Positions 22,301-31,434 of a stretch of 64,000 nucleotides of DNA are shown piece after piece. The DNA lies in NCBI GenBank assembly GCA_914767715.1, contig OU612065.1:744001-808000 (forward strand), given 5' to 3'. This stretch comes from Membranipora membranacea (Eukaryota > Bryozoa > Gymnolaemata > Cheilostomatida > Membraniporidae). A program made the position numbers and the translations under genes. The notes beneath the pieces are model-generated. The model did no database searches and was not told the origin of the DNA. It worked only from the letters and a program-made list of their open reading frames with translations. Every line of letters begins with the position of its first letter. The stretch's first letter is position 1.

Positions 22301-23661
22301 TATCCAGGATAACATGTGCTGTATTTGTAAGATTAAATCATGAGATTATAGTACACTCTGAGTAACATCGAGGTGACAATTTCCGGACTCACCTTCAGTG
22401 GAGAATGTAGGGTTAAGAGTGAGCTGATCACTGATAGAATAGCTTGAGTTTGACTCGCTGTTAAGCAACTGTAGTGGTGTGAAATGAATCATGTTGTATC
22501 CTGATTTCAGAGCCACCAGTAATCGCTCCTTCCACTCAGACAATGGACCGAGAAGTTTGGGTAGAACTGTCTGTAGCTGTATCGCGTCCATAGTGAGAGG
22601 TTTATCAGATTTACCCACAGTGAATACTGGGTCAACGATAAAATATCCATAACCATCACATGTCTCTCTACTCGAGCTGTAACACATATATACACAACAG
22701 TATGAGTAAAAGTTATCATAAAGTGTGACAATGTCCCAGACCACCGGTAGCTAGCTCCTGTCTTAACAAGCTTATTGGGTAGCAGAGCAGATTTGATATA
22801 AAGATAGTTTGAGAGAAAAATCTCTTGGTAAACTTCTAAGAAGAAAAGCTTTCCATGTACATCAAAGAAGGGAGTTCATTGTGTACATACACATTCATTT
22901 GTCTGCTCTCACATAAATTTGGTGATGACGGACCGGTGATTAAAATGTTTTACTGAACTTGATTTTTCGATTAATGAGGAAGGACAGTGATGGAAGAAGA
23001 AGGCCTAGTGGACAAATTGGGAATCATGGTACAGATAAAAGATTAATAGATATCACATGAGGAAAAGACATGAAGCTCCCTTTTCTCAGAGCCACTTTTA
23101 TCACTAGCCTGTCTTGACAAGCTTTGTTCGGGAGGCTATATTATTACCTGCCGTCTGTCGTGTAGTAGAAATGAAAACTGCCAGCAGATGTAATCTCCAC
23201 CTCGTCTGTGATGTAATCGAATCCCTCTGACACTGTATCATTCTTCTTCCATGTCAGCTCAGTATAACGTTCTAATTTGCCTTTACCCGATGATTTGTAG
23301 TTCCAGAACAGCCGGACTGTATCGGCTTGTAATCCTGCATCACATGAGAAGCTCAGCCTCCAGCCTGGATAGCAAAGTATCTTGTATATTATGATGTATA
23401 TTAATGAACAGTCCAATGGAAAGCTCATACACCAGTCATGACTAGAAACCAAGTCACTCTCAAATCACTGTAACTCTCCGATCATTACTTACACAACCAG
23501 GAAGTAGAACGAGGCGGGACGATCACCATACATATATATACATATAATGTTATGTGTTTAGCTGATTGGGACATTGATTTCTTACCCTTCTGTAGTCTGT
23601 AGACAGAGGTGTTGTCTTTTGCACCTTTTCTCAGAACAAGCAGTCTTGTTTGGTTGTCCAT
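10331..23661 (-). CDS. AGL: Glycogen debranching enzyme, 29 exons, 1550 residues
   Basis: Bifunctional cytosolic enzyme of glycogen breakdown: 4-alpha-glucanotransferase (GH13) plus amylo-alpha-1,6-glucosidase (GH133). Exons from the start: 23661-23586, 23364-23148, 22676-22393, 22245-21965, 21814-21709, 21477-21321, 21202-20987, 20754-20606, 20402-20215, 20108-19985, 19616-19465, 18011-17910, 17502-17344, 17106-16962, 16488-16260, 16114-16008, 15773-15624, 15437-15304, 15144-15011, 14704-14541, 13706-13604, 13416-13077, 12909-12788, 12632-12520, 12409-12189, 11978-11881, 11482-11395, 10912-10724, 10435-10331. Every junction is GT/AG and every phase closes. The length matches the animal enzyme (about 1530). 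It begins [16 protein letters not shown] and ends [14 protein letters not shown] read identity from conserved blocks such as [29 protein letters not shown] and [14 protein letters not shown]. Many introns hold tandem repeats or transposon relics. Confidence 0.96.
11100..11394 (-). repeat. 33-bp minisatellite copying the AGL exon-27 splice donor
   Basis: About nine units of a 33-bp repeat in AGL intron 27. On the minus strand each full unit contains CCT followed by GTAAGTGTACAAGC, the same as the true exon-27 donor at 11395/11394. Six extra copies keep the intact GTAAGT. The other units carry changed versions. The array starts at the donor itself. Confidence 0.9.
11395..13706 (-). other. AGL: AGL glucosidase (GH133) exons 21-27
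   Basis: Conserved blocks in order: [89 protein letters not shown] and [10 protein letters not shown]. After the RDATW motif (Asp1157) about four residues present in other animal enzymes (the tryptophan-rich WWLQ segment) are missing. This is an in-frame loss in the middle of exon 22. Confidence 0.85.
12040..12131 (-). other. Candidate frame-shifting cassette exon in AGL intron 25
   Basis: A 92-bp open segment on the minus strand (reads [18 protein letters not shown]) is bounded by a tatag acceptor and a GTAAGT donor. The normal AGL junction between exons 25 and 26 is already in phase and matches the family (IAIAL to APDLF). Including 92 bp would shift the frame. It is either a poison exon or a chance pair of splice sites. 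Confidence 0.35.
13965..14100 (+). mobile_element. tRNA-like SINE segment
   Basis: TAGCTCAGTGGTAAAGTG at 13971 fits a Pol III A box of a tRNA head. A degenerate B box (tgtgaattcaaaaccc) follows 40 bp later. The ends do not fold into an acceptor stem, so it is a SINE or tRNA relic and not a working tRNA gene. It lies inside the pogo-like element. Confidence 0.45.
14150..14302 (+). pseudogene. N-terminal HTH fragment of a pogo/Tigger (CENP-B-like) transposase
   Basis: An ATG at 14150 opens a 50-codon frame: [20 protein letters not shown], then a [20 protein letters not shown] segment, ending with TGA at 14300. This is the pattern of the psq/CENP-B-type DNA-binding helix-turn-helix at the start of pogo-family transposases. 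The rest of the transposase (second DNA-binding domain, DDE core) is missing. It sits inside the terminal repeats of the 13834-14442 element. Confidence 0.7.
16691..16744. mobile_element. Ultra-short palindromic insertion, family B, copy 2
   Basis: A 38-bp element at 16699-16736 has 14-bp arms (catagacttaataa and its complement) around a 10-base loop. It is flanked by exact 8-bp direct repeats, ggtatact, at 16691-16698 and 16737-16744. It lies in AGL intron 14. Confidence 0.75.
17092..17285 (-). repeat. Tandem copies of the AGL exon-14 acceptor region
   Basis: On the minus strand the true acceptor reads TATACAG then GTATATG, with the exon starting at 17106. Two further copies of the same junction lie upstream in intron 13, with would-be exon starts at 17196 and 17268 (90 and 162 bp away, both multiples of three). 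A TAA in the read-through would stop translation if either were used. Confidence 0.75.
18012..18417 (-). other. Non-repetitive part of AGL intron 11
   Basis: About 400 bp between the exon-12 acceptor and the 18-bp array. No gene or repeat is seen. Confidence 0.4.
18418..19462 (-). repeat. 18-bp minisatellite, about 58 copies, filling AGL intron 11
   Basis: The unit is acacagcagggccagagt, with agt/tgc/tgt/agc variation at its last bases. The array begins within a few bases of the exon-11 donor at 19464. Because 18 is a multiple of three, all six frames stay open for hundreds of codons (GQSTQQ, CVLWPC, YSGPAV and similar repeats). The splice phases of exons 11 and 12 show that this is intron. 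Confidence 0.95.
19465..20754 (-). other. AGL: AGL glucanotransferase (GH13) active-site exons 8-11
   Basis: Exon 9 carries the nucleophile Asp547 in [10 protein letters not shown]. Exon 10 carries the acid/base Glu576 in [15 protein letters not shown]. Exon 11 carries the stabilising Asp644 in MDATHDND. The 29-residue spacing between nucleophile and acid/base is, from memory, the same as in the human enzyme. All three residues are intact, so transferase activity is expected. Confidence 0.9.
20954..21019 (-). repeat. 33-bp duplication of the AGL exon-7 donor
   Basis: Two 33-bp copies begin at 20954 and 20987 (tagtctactagaggctgaga). The copy from 20987 is the true exon end, with donor GTAAGT. 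The duplicate lies in intron 7 and carries GTCAGT at the matching site. Extending into it meets an immediate TAG, so only the first donor gives protein. Confidence 0.85.
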
Positions 23662-25281
23662 GATTCATATCCGTCAGATGGATGGATAACCGACAGTCTG
23701 AAATAAAAAAGTGGGGATTAGCGCAGGGGGCAGAACCTAATATAATCACCCATTAACTGCCCCGCCTATATGTCTCAGGATTTACACTAGGGTAAGTCAT
23801 TACAATCCGACAGCTGGAGCCAGTTTATGAGGTCTCCAGCCAACCTAGAAACGATGTTTCCTGAATCAAACTCCAATAGAGCAATCATATAAAAATCACC
23901 GGAGAATATATGTGGTCGATGCATATCGATTTTAGTATGCATGCAAGGGGAGCATAGCCATGTAAGCAGGGGTCATGAATACCCTATGTAGTGCATTACA
24001 TGGTAGCTCTTTTCAGACGTAGGGTGTATAATTAGGAAAAAGATTGGAGATCCATGACGTGTGCAGTGACTGCTAAATGCAGAGGCTCCGGGGACTAAAC
24101 TGCACAATGTAGGGATGGAATAATTTCTACTTTTCAACAATGATGCTCTGGGAATGGACTAGAGCATATAGGCCTATCATGGAAGAGGAAATAGTCCTTG
24201 GTACATAATAGGCCTATCTATAGTTATAAGGGGGTGTAAACGCATGATAAAACTAGCTGGATCTTCAAGGAGGGATGAAAATTTGTTTATCATACTTTGG
24301 GTTTCTATTAAAAGTAGATCATAAGAGGACATGATACTGACTGGAATTTATGTATTTTGTTCACCATGGGTCCACCAATTAGGGAGCTCATTCTTGGCTT
24401 TATCAACTATGGCACACACCAATAAAACAGGTAAGAAGGTTAACAATGCATTGCCACTTTAGCACCCTCTCTTTCTACAAGAATAATGATAATGCTCTTC
24501 TTGGACCAGTCTCGCCAACAAGGAATAAAACTCCTTTACTCCAGTCCTTGGTCTTTACTTACTAGGCACAACATGAAACCAAAACAAAACAAAACTCCAA
24601 GCCAAGACCAAAAAGCTACACATATACTATCCATTGTTATACAGGTCCACTGAATTTTGCACAGGCTGCAGTGAGCCGGTGCTCTAAATCCTTGGTTCCA
24701 TCCTCAACTGCAGAACAGCAGGAACTGCTCTAATGTAGCAATGAGAAATATATCCAGTGACAGCATGAGATAATGTTGCACAAAATGTTTTGCAAGTGCA
24801 GGGTATTTTAATTCCAAGGGTTAAAAAGACAGTCAAACACAAACCACTGACTGTATAGTGACAAAAGGCGTGGATTGTACTGGGGAAAACATAAGTTTGA
24901 TGAGTAGGCCGTGCTCCAAGAAGTGGCAAGAATTGTTTGGAGTAGCCTCCAAATACCTCATCAAAATTATATCATTAAAAATATTGGAGTTTGGACTATT
25001 TACTACTGGCTCCGAAAAATAAGTAATATTGTAATTAAAATTATATGACAGAAAGTTTGGTAACCAATAAAAATCAAAAGAAATTTACCTAGTCAAATTT
25101 CTATTTTACTAATTAAAGATATTTTAATTGTAATTTGGTAAACTATTCATCACGGTAGCTCTGTAACTGCCATTTTCTTTCAATTTCATTGAACAGAATA
25201 TCTTGGCTTTCTTTTCTAAAAAAAGGTTGCTGCTGCTGGCCATGTGTTAGTAGAGTGACAGCATTGTCCTATTCCTCCAAC
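23662..25281. other. Divergent intergenic region between AGL and SREK1
   Basis: About 1.6 kb that should contain both promoters. On the AGL side an acceptor (atttcag) near 23697 suggests a non-coding first exon. On the SREK1 side a gaacag acceptor at 25196 suggests the same. I see no repeat, RNA gene or coding exon. A frame at 24684-24929 (-) looks like chance. Confidence 0.5.
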
Positions 25282-28200
25282 ATGTCTGGAGAGAAGCCAA
25301 ACGTCATACAAGTGACCAATATATCTCCAACAATCTCAGATGAACAGATCAAACATTTTCTTGAGTATATTGGTCGAGTTCGTGAAGTGAAGCTTTTTCC
25401 TGAAAATGAAGTGTAAGTTACTCGTTAGTAAGGTTGGTAGTACCAAGGAGTAAAAACTCCTTGGTAGTACAAACATAATAAATTAATCAGCTTCTGTGCT
25501 GGACTCATAGACTTAATTAATAACAAACCTAGACACTATATGCAGCTGAAGTGTATATATATATACATACAGCTGAAATCTCAAGGACCACAATCCAGGT
25601 TTTTTTGTTCAAAACTTGATTTTGCTTGGATTTTAAGTTTGAAAAATGCTTTACAATCAGCAGCATCTTGTTAACATATTGATATTAATTCTTCTTACAA
25701 AAAATTTGTTGCCTTAAATTTGTATCAAACTGTTTTCAACAAGCTGCTGAATATATTGTAATTTTCACACTCAAAATATGATCAAAATTGGTCAAGGTAT
25801 TATTGTTGGCATAAAAACCTGGTTTATGGGCTGCAAGTCAATGATAACACCAATGCTAATGCTCTTTAAAGTGTCCTGTCTAGGTTTATTATTAAGTCTA
25901 TGGATGGCTGCACTCGACATTTTCACCAACCTAAGCTACAACACGTACTTAACTTACATGCCGTTTTAAAATGCATTCAATAATAAAAAAAATTACTCAC
26001 TAAGTAATTGAAGAAGATACACAAGTTGAAGTTGGAAAAGACATATTAAGTTTATATTTAATTTTAGTGGATTGTTGTGTTGGGTCTTAATAGTTTTTCT
26101 TAAATTCTGAGTTACTGTGAGAGCAAAACCGCTCCTGATATTCTTCTATATCTCAACAAAACCGCTCCTGATATTCTTCTATATCTCAACAAAACAAAAC
26201 CGCTCCTGATATTCTTCTATATCTCAACAAAATAAAACCGCTCCTGATATTCTTCTATATCTCAACAAAACAAAACCGCTCCTGATATTCTTCTATATCT
26301 CAACAAAACAAAACCGCTCCTGATATTCTTCTATATCTCAACAAAACAAAACCGCTCCTGATATTCTTCTATATCTCAACAAAATAAAACCGCTCCTGAT
26401 ATTCTTCTATATCTCAACAAAACAAAACCGCTCCTGATATTCTTCTATATCTCAACAAAACAAAACCGCTCCTGATATTCTTCTATATCTCAACAAAACA
26501 AAACCGCTCCTGATATTCTTCTATATCTCAACAAAATAAAACCGCTCCTGATATTCTTCTATATCTCAACAAAACAAAACCGCTCCTGATATTCTTCTAT
26601 ATCTCAACAAAACAATCAGATAATATGACTGAATCATTAGTGTGATAAGCAAGAGAATGATGTGCCTGCCTAATATGTCCATTACTGAATTTTATTTCGA
26701 CAGGGACAGCAATCAGACTAAGGTGGCTTATGCCAGATTTGACTCACCTGAGCATGTTGAGATCGCTTTACATCTCACAAACACAGTTATGGTTGATAGA
26801 GCTCTGATTCTTGTTCCATATCCAGATGGTAAGTTAAAGCTAAGACCAATCTAAACAGCCAACAATGTCACTTTCTACCATTTGCTACATATGTTAAATC
26901 CCCAGGTTTTTAAATTAGATGGATCAGTATTTGATTAAAAAAATCTTCATTTTTTGCAGAAGAAATACCAGAAGAAAACAAAGCCCTTCGTGTAGCAGCC
27001 CCTATGTCTACAGTGGCTGGCATGCTGCCGCCTACTCTTGAATGGCCATCCAATGTGGTCAACATGGTAAGTGGTAGCCCTTGGCCAATAATGTGCATGC
27101 AAGCTGTTTTTTCTGTTGTATTGGATATGAATAAATAATGTTAAGCGATAAAAGCTTGCATCTCAGAAAGGATAGAGTAGCCAAAAATTGAAATGAATTG
27201 TTTTGTTAGGTGGTTGATTATGATTATCGGGTTGGAATTCTAGACACACAATCAGTTAAATCCCACTCTCCATTACGCAGATACATATATTGTTTGATTG
27301 TTCTTATGTCAGATATGTGGATCAGGATCCTCCCAGACTATACATACCATAGATCCGAAGCTGATAGAGTTAGGATTACCTCAGTACCCAGCGCTGCCAG
27401 CCAAAACAGATCCGTCTAAAATAGAGGAGGTCCGACGTACTATCTATGTCAGCAATCTCGACCCTCTGGTAGGTTATCTCAGCACTCTCCTTTATTGCTC
27501 CCTCTAATGGATATTACTGATATATAGCCTTCCATGAAATTGACTGTGCTTATTCAGGAGCACTAATATAATGTGTGGTTTAAATATTTCAGTTTGTTGA
27601 AATATGAAGAAAAGAAACGTTGTGCGCGTTGCTATCATGAAAACACCAATAATACCGAATGTTGACTTAAAAGGAATATTTTCTTTTTGTGTATCTGTAG
27701 CTCTCAGTCTCATTCTGCGTATCTGTATCGTAGTGATTGCTGACTTACTACAGTAGCAGCAGCTGAAGGCTGATAAGACTCCACCCTCCGTCACACTTAC
27801 ACCGGTCCTTAAATTATAATTGGCCAATCTGTCTCTGTATTCTTTGCCTTTGTTTCTCTCTTTGTCTTGAAGAAAGAATTGCTGAGATGAGGGAGGACGG
27901 TGTGACGTTAGGGATAATCCTTTATTTGTAATTCATTGTAATTTTGTGGCACTGGTATATTTGGAATTAGCGTTTTGGTGATTTAAAAGCTTTAATGAAA
28001 CCCCCAGTATCTGGTTCTTAGGTTTGGTTGTATTTTGCGTAATTGATGCTATAGTGGTGAGTACAATTATATAGATAATGTTTAACTGATATACAGCCTT
28101 CCTTCCCAGTATTAACTGAGTATTTATATACACTACAGGTGAACGCTGAGCAGCTTGTACAATTTTTCTCTCAAGCAGGAGAAGTGATGTTTGCCAGGAT

Positions 28201-31200
28201 GGCTGGAGATGAGAATCTACCATCGAGGAATGCTTATGTGGAGTTTACTAACCAGCGCTCAGTCCCCACGGCACTGGCTTATAACGGTGTTCTCATGAAT
28301 AACAGACACCTCAAGTGAGAATTATGACTGAACTCCGACCCCTTATATAGATTACTCATGTGATAGGACCTACATACTGAATATGTGATTCTTTTGTGAG
28401 AAGATAATCAGAATGAATGCATAAAGCCAGAAAGGTTAGCATCTTAGAAAGCGTCAGGTCTGTTGCTAGTGAGAACTCGGGACAAGTCTGAGAATGTATT
28501 ATTAATATTTGTAGAGTAAGCCACTCGCTGAGCTCAATAAACACTAAGCCACAGACGAAGGGACAGGAACAGATGACACGCGAGATTAACGAGGCGATGA
28601 AGAAGTTTAAGGATGTGGAGCATCTCATTCACGCAGCAGCTGGAGCTAACACTAAGAGTGAGTGATGGGACCAGCCACAATTACTCTGACCATATATATT
28701 ACTTACTTCTCATATTCTGGCCACCAACCATTCTTACTATTCTCACTTGTAATATCTGAACTGTTTTGTTATGACTCCCTGCTGGTATAGCTGCTGTTAG
28801 CTCAGTGAGATGTACGATAAATAAGGGTTTGTTTGTGTCATTAATAGGTATAAGTAAAAGTAGCGGAGGAGGCAGCAGTAGAGCAAGAAGTAACAGCAGA
28901 ACAAGAGATAGGGGATCGCGTCGTCATAAGTCAAGGGAAAGGCGTAGATCTAGGTATATATATAGCATACACTTTTTACCTGGCAGATAATATCACCCTG
29001 GACGGATGTTTTTCATAACATACTAGAAAAAGTACGGCAAAAGTTGGGGAAAAAAAGGAGAAAAAGTGATAACATATTGTGTCTTGATAGTTGATTGGTG
29101 TATCATATCAGAAGTTTTTCACCAGAAGACTAACAGTTTGCAAAATGTATGAAGATTTAGAGGATTGAGGTAACTATGTCAAGGGTGTGTTGATACTTCT
29201 CTCAATATCTGGCCTTGGATAGACAGTGAATACGAGCCATATGTCTTTCCTGAATAACGAAAATAATTTTAATTTATCCTGCCTATCGTGCTGCATTCAG
29301 GGAGTCTGTGGGACGAATGTGAGTTGTCACAAACCTATATTCATCGTTTTGTTGCCATTTACCAATGAGACAACTAAAACAACTGTTATTATCTTACAGA
29401 GATAGAAGACCATCTCCGGCTCCACGTAAGAGCGGACGTAGATCATCACGGTATGTGCCAGACAGACAGTTTACTTGGTCAATTATCAATGTGTGATCAG
29501 ACACAAAGAGTGGCTGCTCATCATATTCTTCTTGTGTGATAAGATTTGAACAATATGTGAATTATACTTAAACCACTGCTGCCACAGCTGGGCTTGGCCC
29601 AGCATAGCCACCAGTCAAAAATTTAAATAGAAATCTAGCTGAGATCCAAGACTAATAAAAATGTTGGATCTCAGCTAGATTTTAAAGGAACCTGATTGGT
29701 CAACAACAACATTTTTCATCACTAATGGTGGATGGCTGGAGAAGAAGATACTTCCTACATTTTGAGTGCTCATATAACTCCATTCAAAGCTACTGGCTAG
29801 ATGTTTTCATGCCACAACTCTCTATTTAAATTTTTGACTGGTGGCTATGCTGGGCAAAGCCCAGCTGTGGCAGCAGTGGTTTAAAATTGTTAAACAGTAA
29901 CATGTTCTCAAATCCGTTTCATGATATCCACCATCTCATTTGAACTTGATGATCAACAGATCAAATGAAATCAATCTATCTGTATTTGTATGGCAATCGT
30001 TGCTGACATTATATATTTATTATTTGTGTTGTTTTGTGTTGTAGTGAGAGACGAAGACGTTCGAGATCTCGTGGTGATAGAAGTAAGAGATCTAAGAGTC
30101 GAGAGAAGCGAAGGAGTAAGAGTAGAGAGAGAAAGAGAAGCAGATCATCAGGCAGGAAGCGTGACAGGTAATACTCCTACTAATACTCCTACTAATACTT
30201 CTATTACTACACTAATACTACTCAGCAATAAATCAATACTCTCACATATCTCACATGCCTGTACATATAGTGTATTCTACCTGACACTGTTGTGACCTGA
30301 GACTCACAGTATACCCAAACATTGGATAGGAGTTGTGTACGCTTGCCTGATTACGTACATTATTACTTTATGTACTCAGGAGATCATTTTTGTAAGTTAT
30401 TGCGTGTTGATGGTTATATTTACTCATTTTTACAGATCTAAGGATAGAAAAAAGAGATCGAGGTCGAGAGAGAGGCCCCGTAGATCTAGAAGTAGAGATA
30501 GGTAAGCAATATTTTATTTCAATTCAATTAGATATTAACAATGTTGTATGAAGGTCTTGTTACTAGCCTTTCCCTTTGGTAAAACCGCAATGGTTATCTG
30601 CTTGCTCGGAACTGGTGTGTCTATCTAGGTGTGATGAAACCTTCCCAAAATTGTGTGGTCCACTAGCCGATATTTTCTTCAGTTAATTAGAGGTTTTGTT
30701 TAGGGGTGTCCTCCTATCTACATCTAGCGATAGATATTGAACAGGGTGATTATGACTCTATTTCAGGCGTAAGAGTAACAGAAGATCCTCATCTAAAGAC
30801 AAGGATAGGAAGGTAGATAAGAGTCGCGAACACAGGAGTAAGAGTAAAGATATAAAATTAGATGTCAAGGTCAAGCGTGACTATGACGCTGAGGAGAAGG
30901 GTATGTATATGATGGTAGCCTTATGTGCTTTGTTACATTATGGCCTTATACCAAGTACACTTTTGTCCAGTAGTACTGCAATCACACGAGTGCATGGTAG
31001 GGTATGCCTCCAGCAACCATTTATATAGTACGCTGTTAGTAGCATGACCGGGTCAGTACATAATATACTATGGTGAAAACTACTAAGGTAATTTAACTTT
31101 ACTTTTAACTGCATCACAGTTATGTATATAACAGTTTTATCTGAAATGTATTTCAGTAGCAGAGAATGACGCAGAAGGAAAGAAGAAGAACGGGGAGAGG

Positions 31201-31434
31201 ATGGATACTAATGGTACAGAGAGTGAGAAGACTAACGGAGATAGAGATACCGGAGGAGGAGACAGAGACAGAGAGGACGGTACGGCAGCAGCAGCAGGCA
31301 GCTCTGAGGAGGACAGTGATACTGAGGGATCACCTAGTAACAGTAAACGATCTAAGCTAACAGATGCTATGGCTGAACTAGAGAGAAGAGCTAGCGGCGA
31401 AGCTGATATGGACACAACCAACGACAGCTCCTAG
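25282..31434 (+). CDS. SREK1: SREK1/SRSF11-type splicing regulator, 12 exons, 531 residues
   Basis: Nuclear SR-related splicing regulator. Exons: 25282-25412, 26704-26828, 26960-27066, 27313-27468, 28139-28314, 28515-28657, 28848-28953, 29400-29450, 30045-30167, 30436-30501, 30767-30900, 31157-31434. All phases close. RRM1 (residues 1 to about 90) begins NVIQVTNISPTISDEQ and includes HLTNTVMVDRALILVPYPD. A linker (VAGMLPPTLEWP) follows. RRM2 (about 140-235) runs from DPSKIEEVRRTIYVSNLDPL to VEFTNQRSVPTALAYNGVL. A conserved helix, EINEAMKKFKDVEHLIHAAA, comes next. The RS domain fills exons 7-11, followed by an acidic serine-rich tail. Two RRMs indicate SREK1, while RDYDAEEK near residue 435 recalls SRSF11, so this may be the gene from before that duplication. 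Intron 1 carries several mobile elements and a satellite. Confidence 0.93.
25437..25470. mobile_element. Ultra-short palindromic insertion, family A, copy 2
   Basis: A 20-bp perfect inverted repeat at 25444-25463 (CAAGGAGT, four A, ACTCCTTG) is flanked by exact 7-bp direct repeats, gtagtac, at 25437-25443 and 25464-25470. It lies in SREK1 intron 1. Confidence 0.7.
25506..25902. mobile_element. 397-bp MITE with family B termini
   Basis: The left end catagacttaattaataaca and the right end, whose complement begins catagacttaataataaacc, form inverted repeats of about 26-28 bp with two small indels. The interior is AT-rich and codes for nothing. No clear target duplication remains. It has the same outermost bases as the short palindromes at 9735, 16699 and 42011, so it is probably their longer relative. 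Confidence 0.7.
26126..26614. repeat. 38-bp satellite with a four-unit higher-order period
   Basis: Thirteen copies of aaccgctcctgatattcttc plus tatatctcaacaaaacaa in SREK1 intron 1. The first unit is 33 bp, the others 38 bp. A C-to-T change creates AATAAA at 26233, 26385 and 26537, exactly 152 bp apart (every fourth unit), showing amplification of a four-unit block. The array ends about 90 bp before the exon-2 acceptor. Confidence 0.95.
29571..29882. mobile_element. 312-bp MITE with 60-bp terminal inverted repeats and TA flanks
   Basis: The left end aaccactgctgccacagctg is mirrored at the right end over about 60 bp with one visible mismatch. The dinucleotide TA lies on both sides, as for Tc1/mariner-type target sites. 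An inner palindrome at 29631-29684 (aaatctagctgagatcca and its complement) sits just inside the left arm. It lies in SREK1 intron 8. Confidence 0.8.

Noticed and set aside
24520-24550. Possible fourth family A element (caaggaataaaactcctt)
   Set aside because: The inverted repeat is imperfect and the flanking 7-mers do not match.
24684-24929. 81-codon minus-strand frame in the AGL/SREK1 spacer
   Set aside because: Composition resembles random translated AT-rich DNA. No conserved motif.
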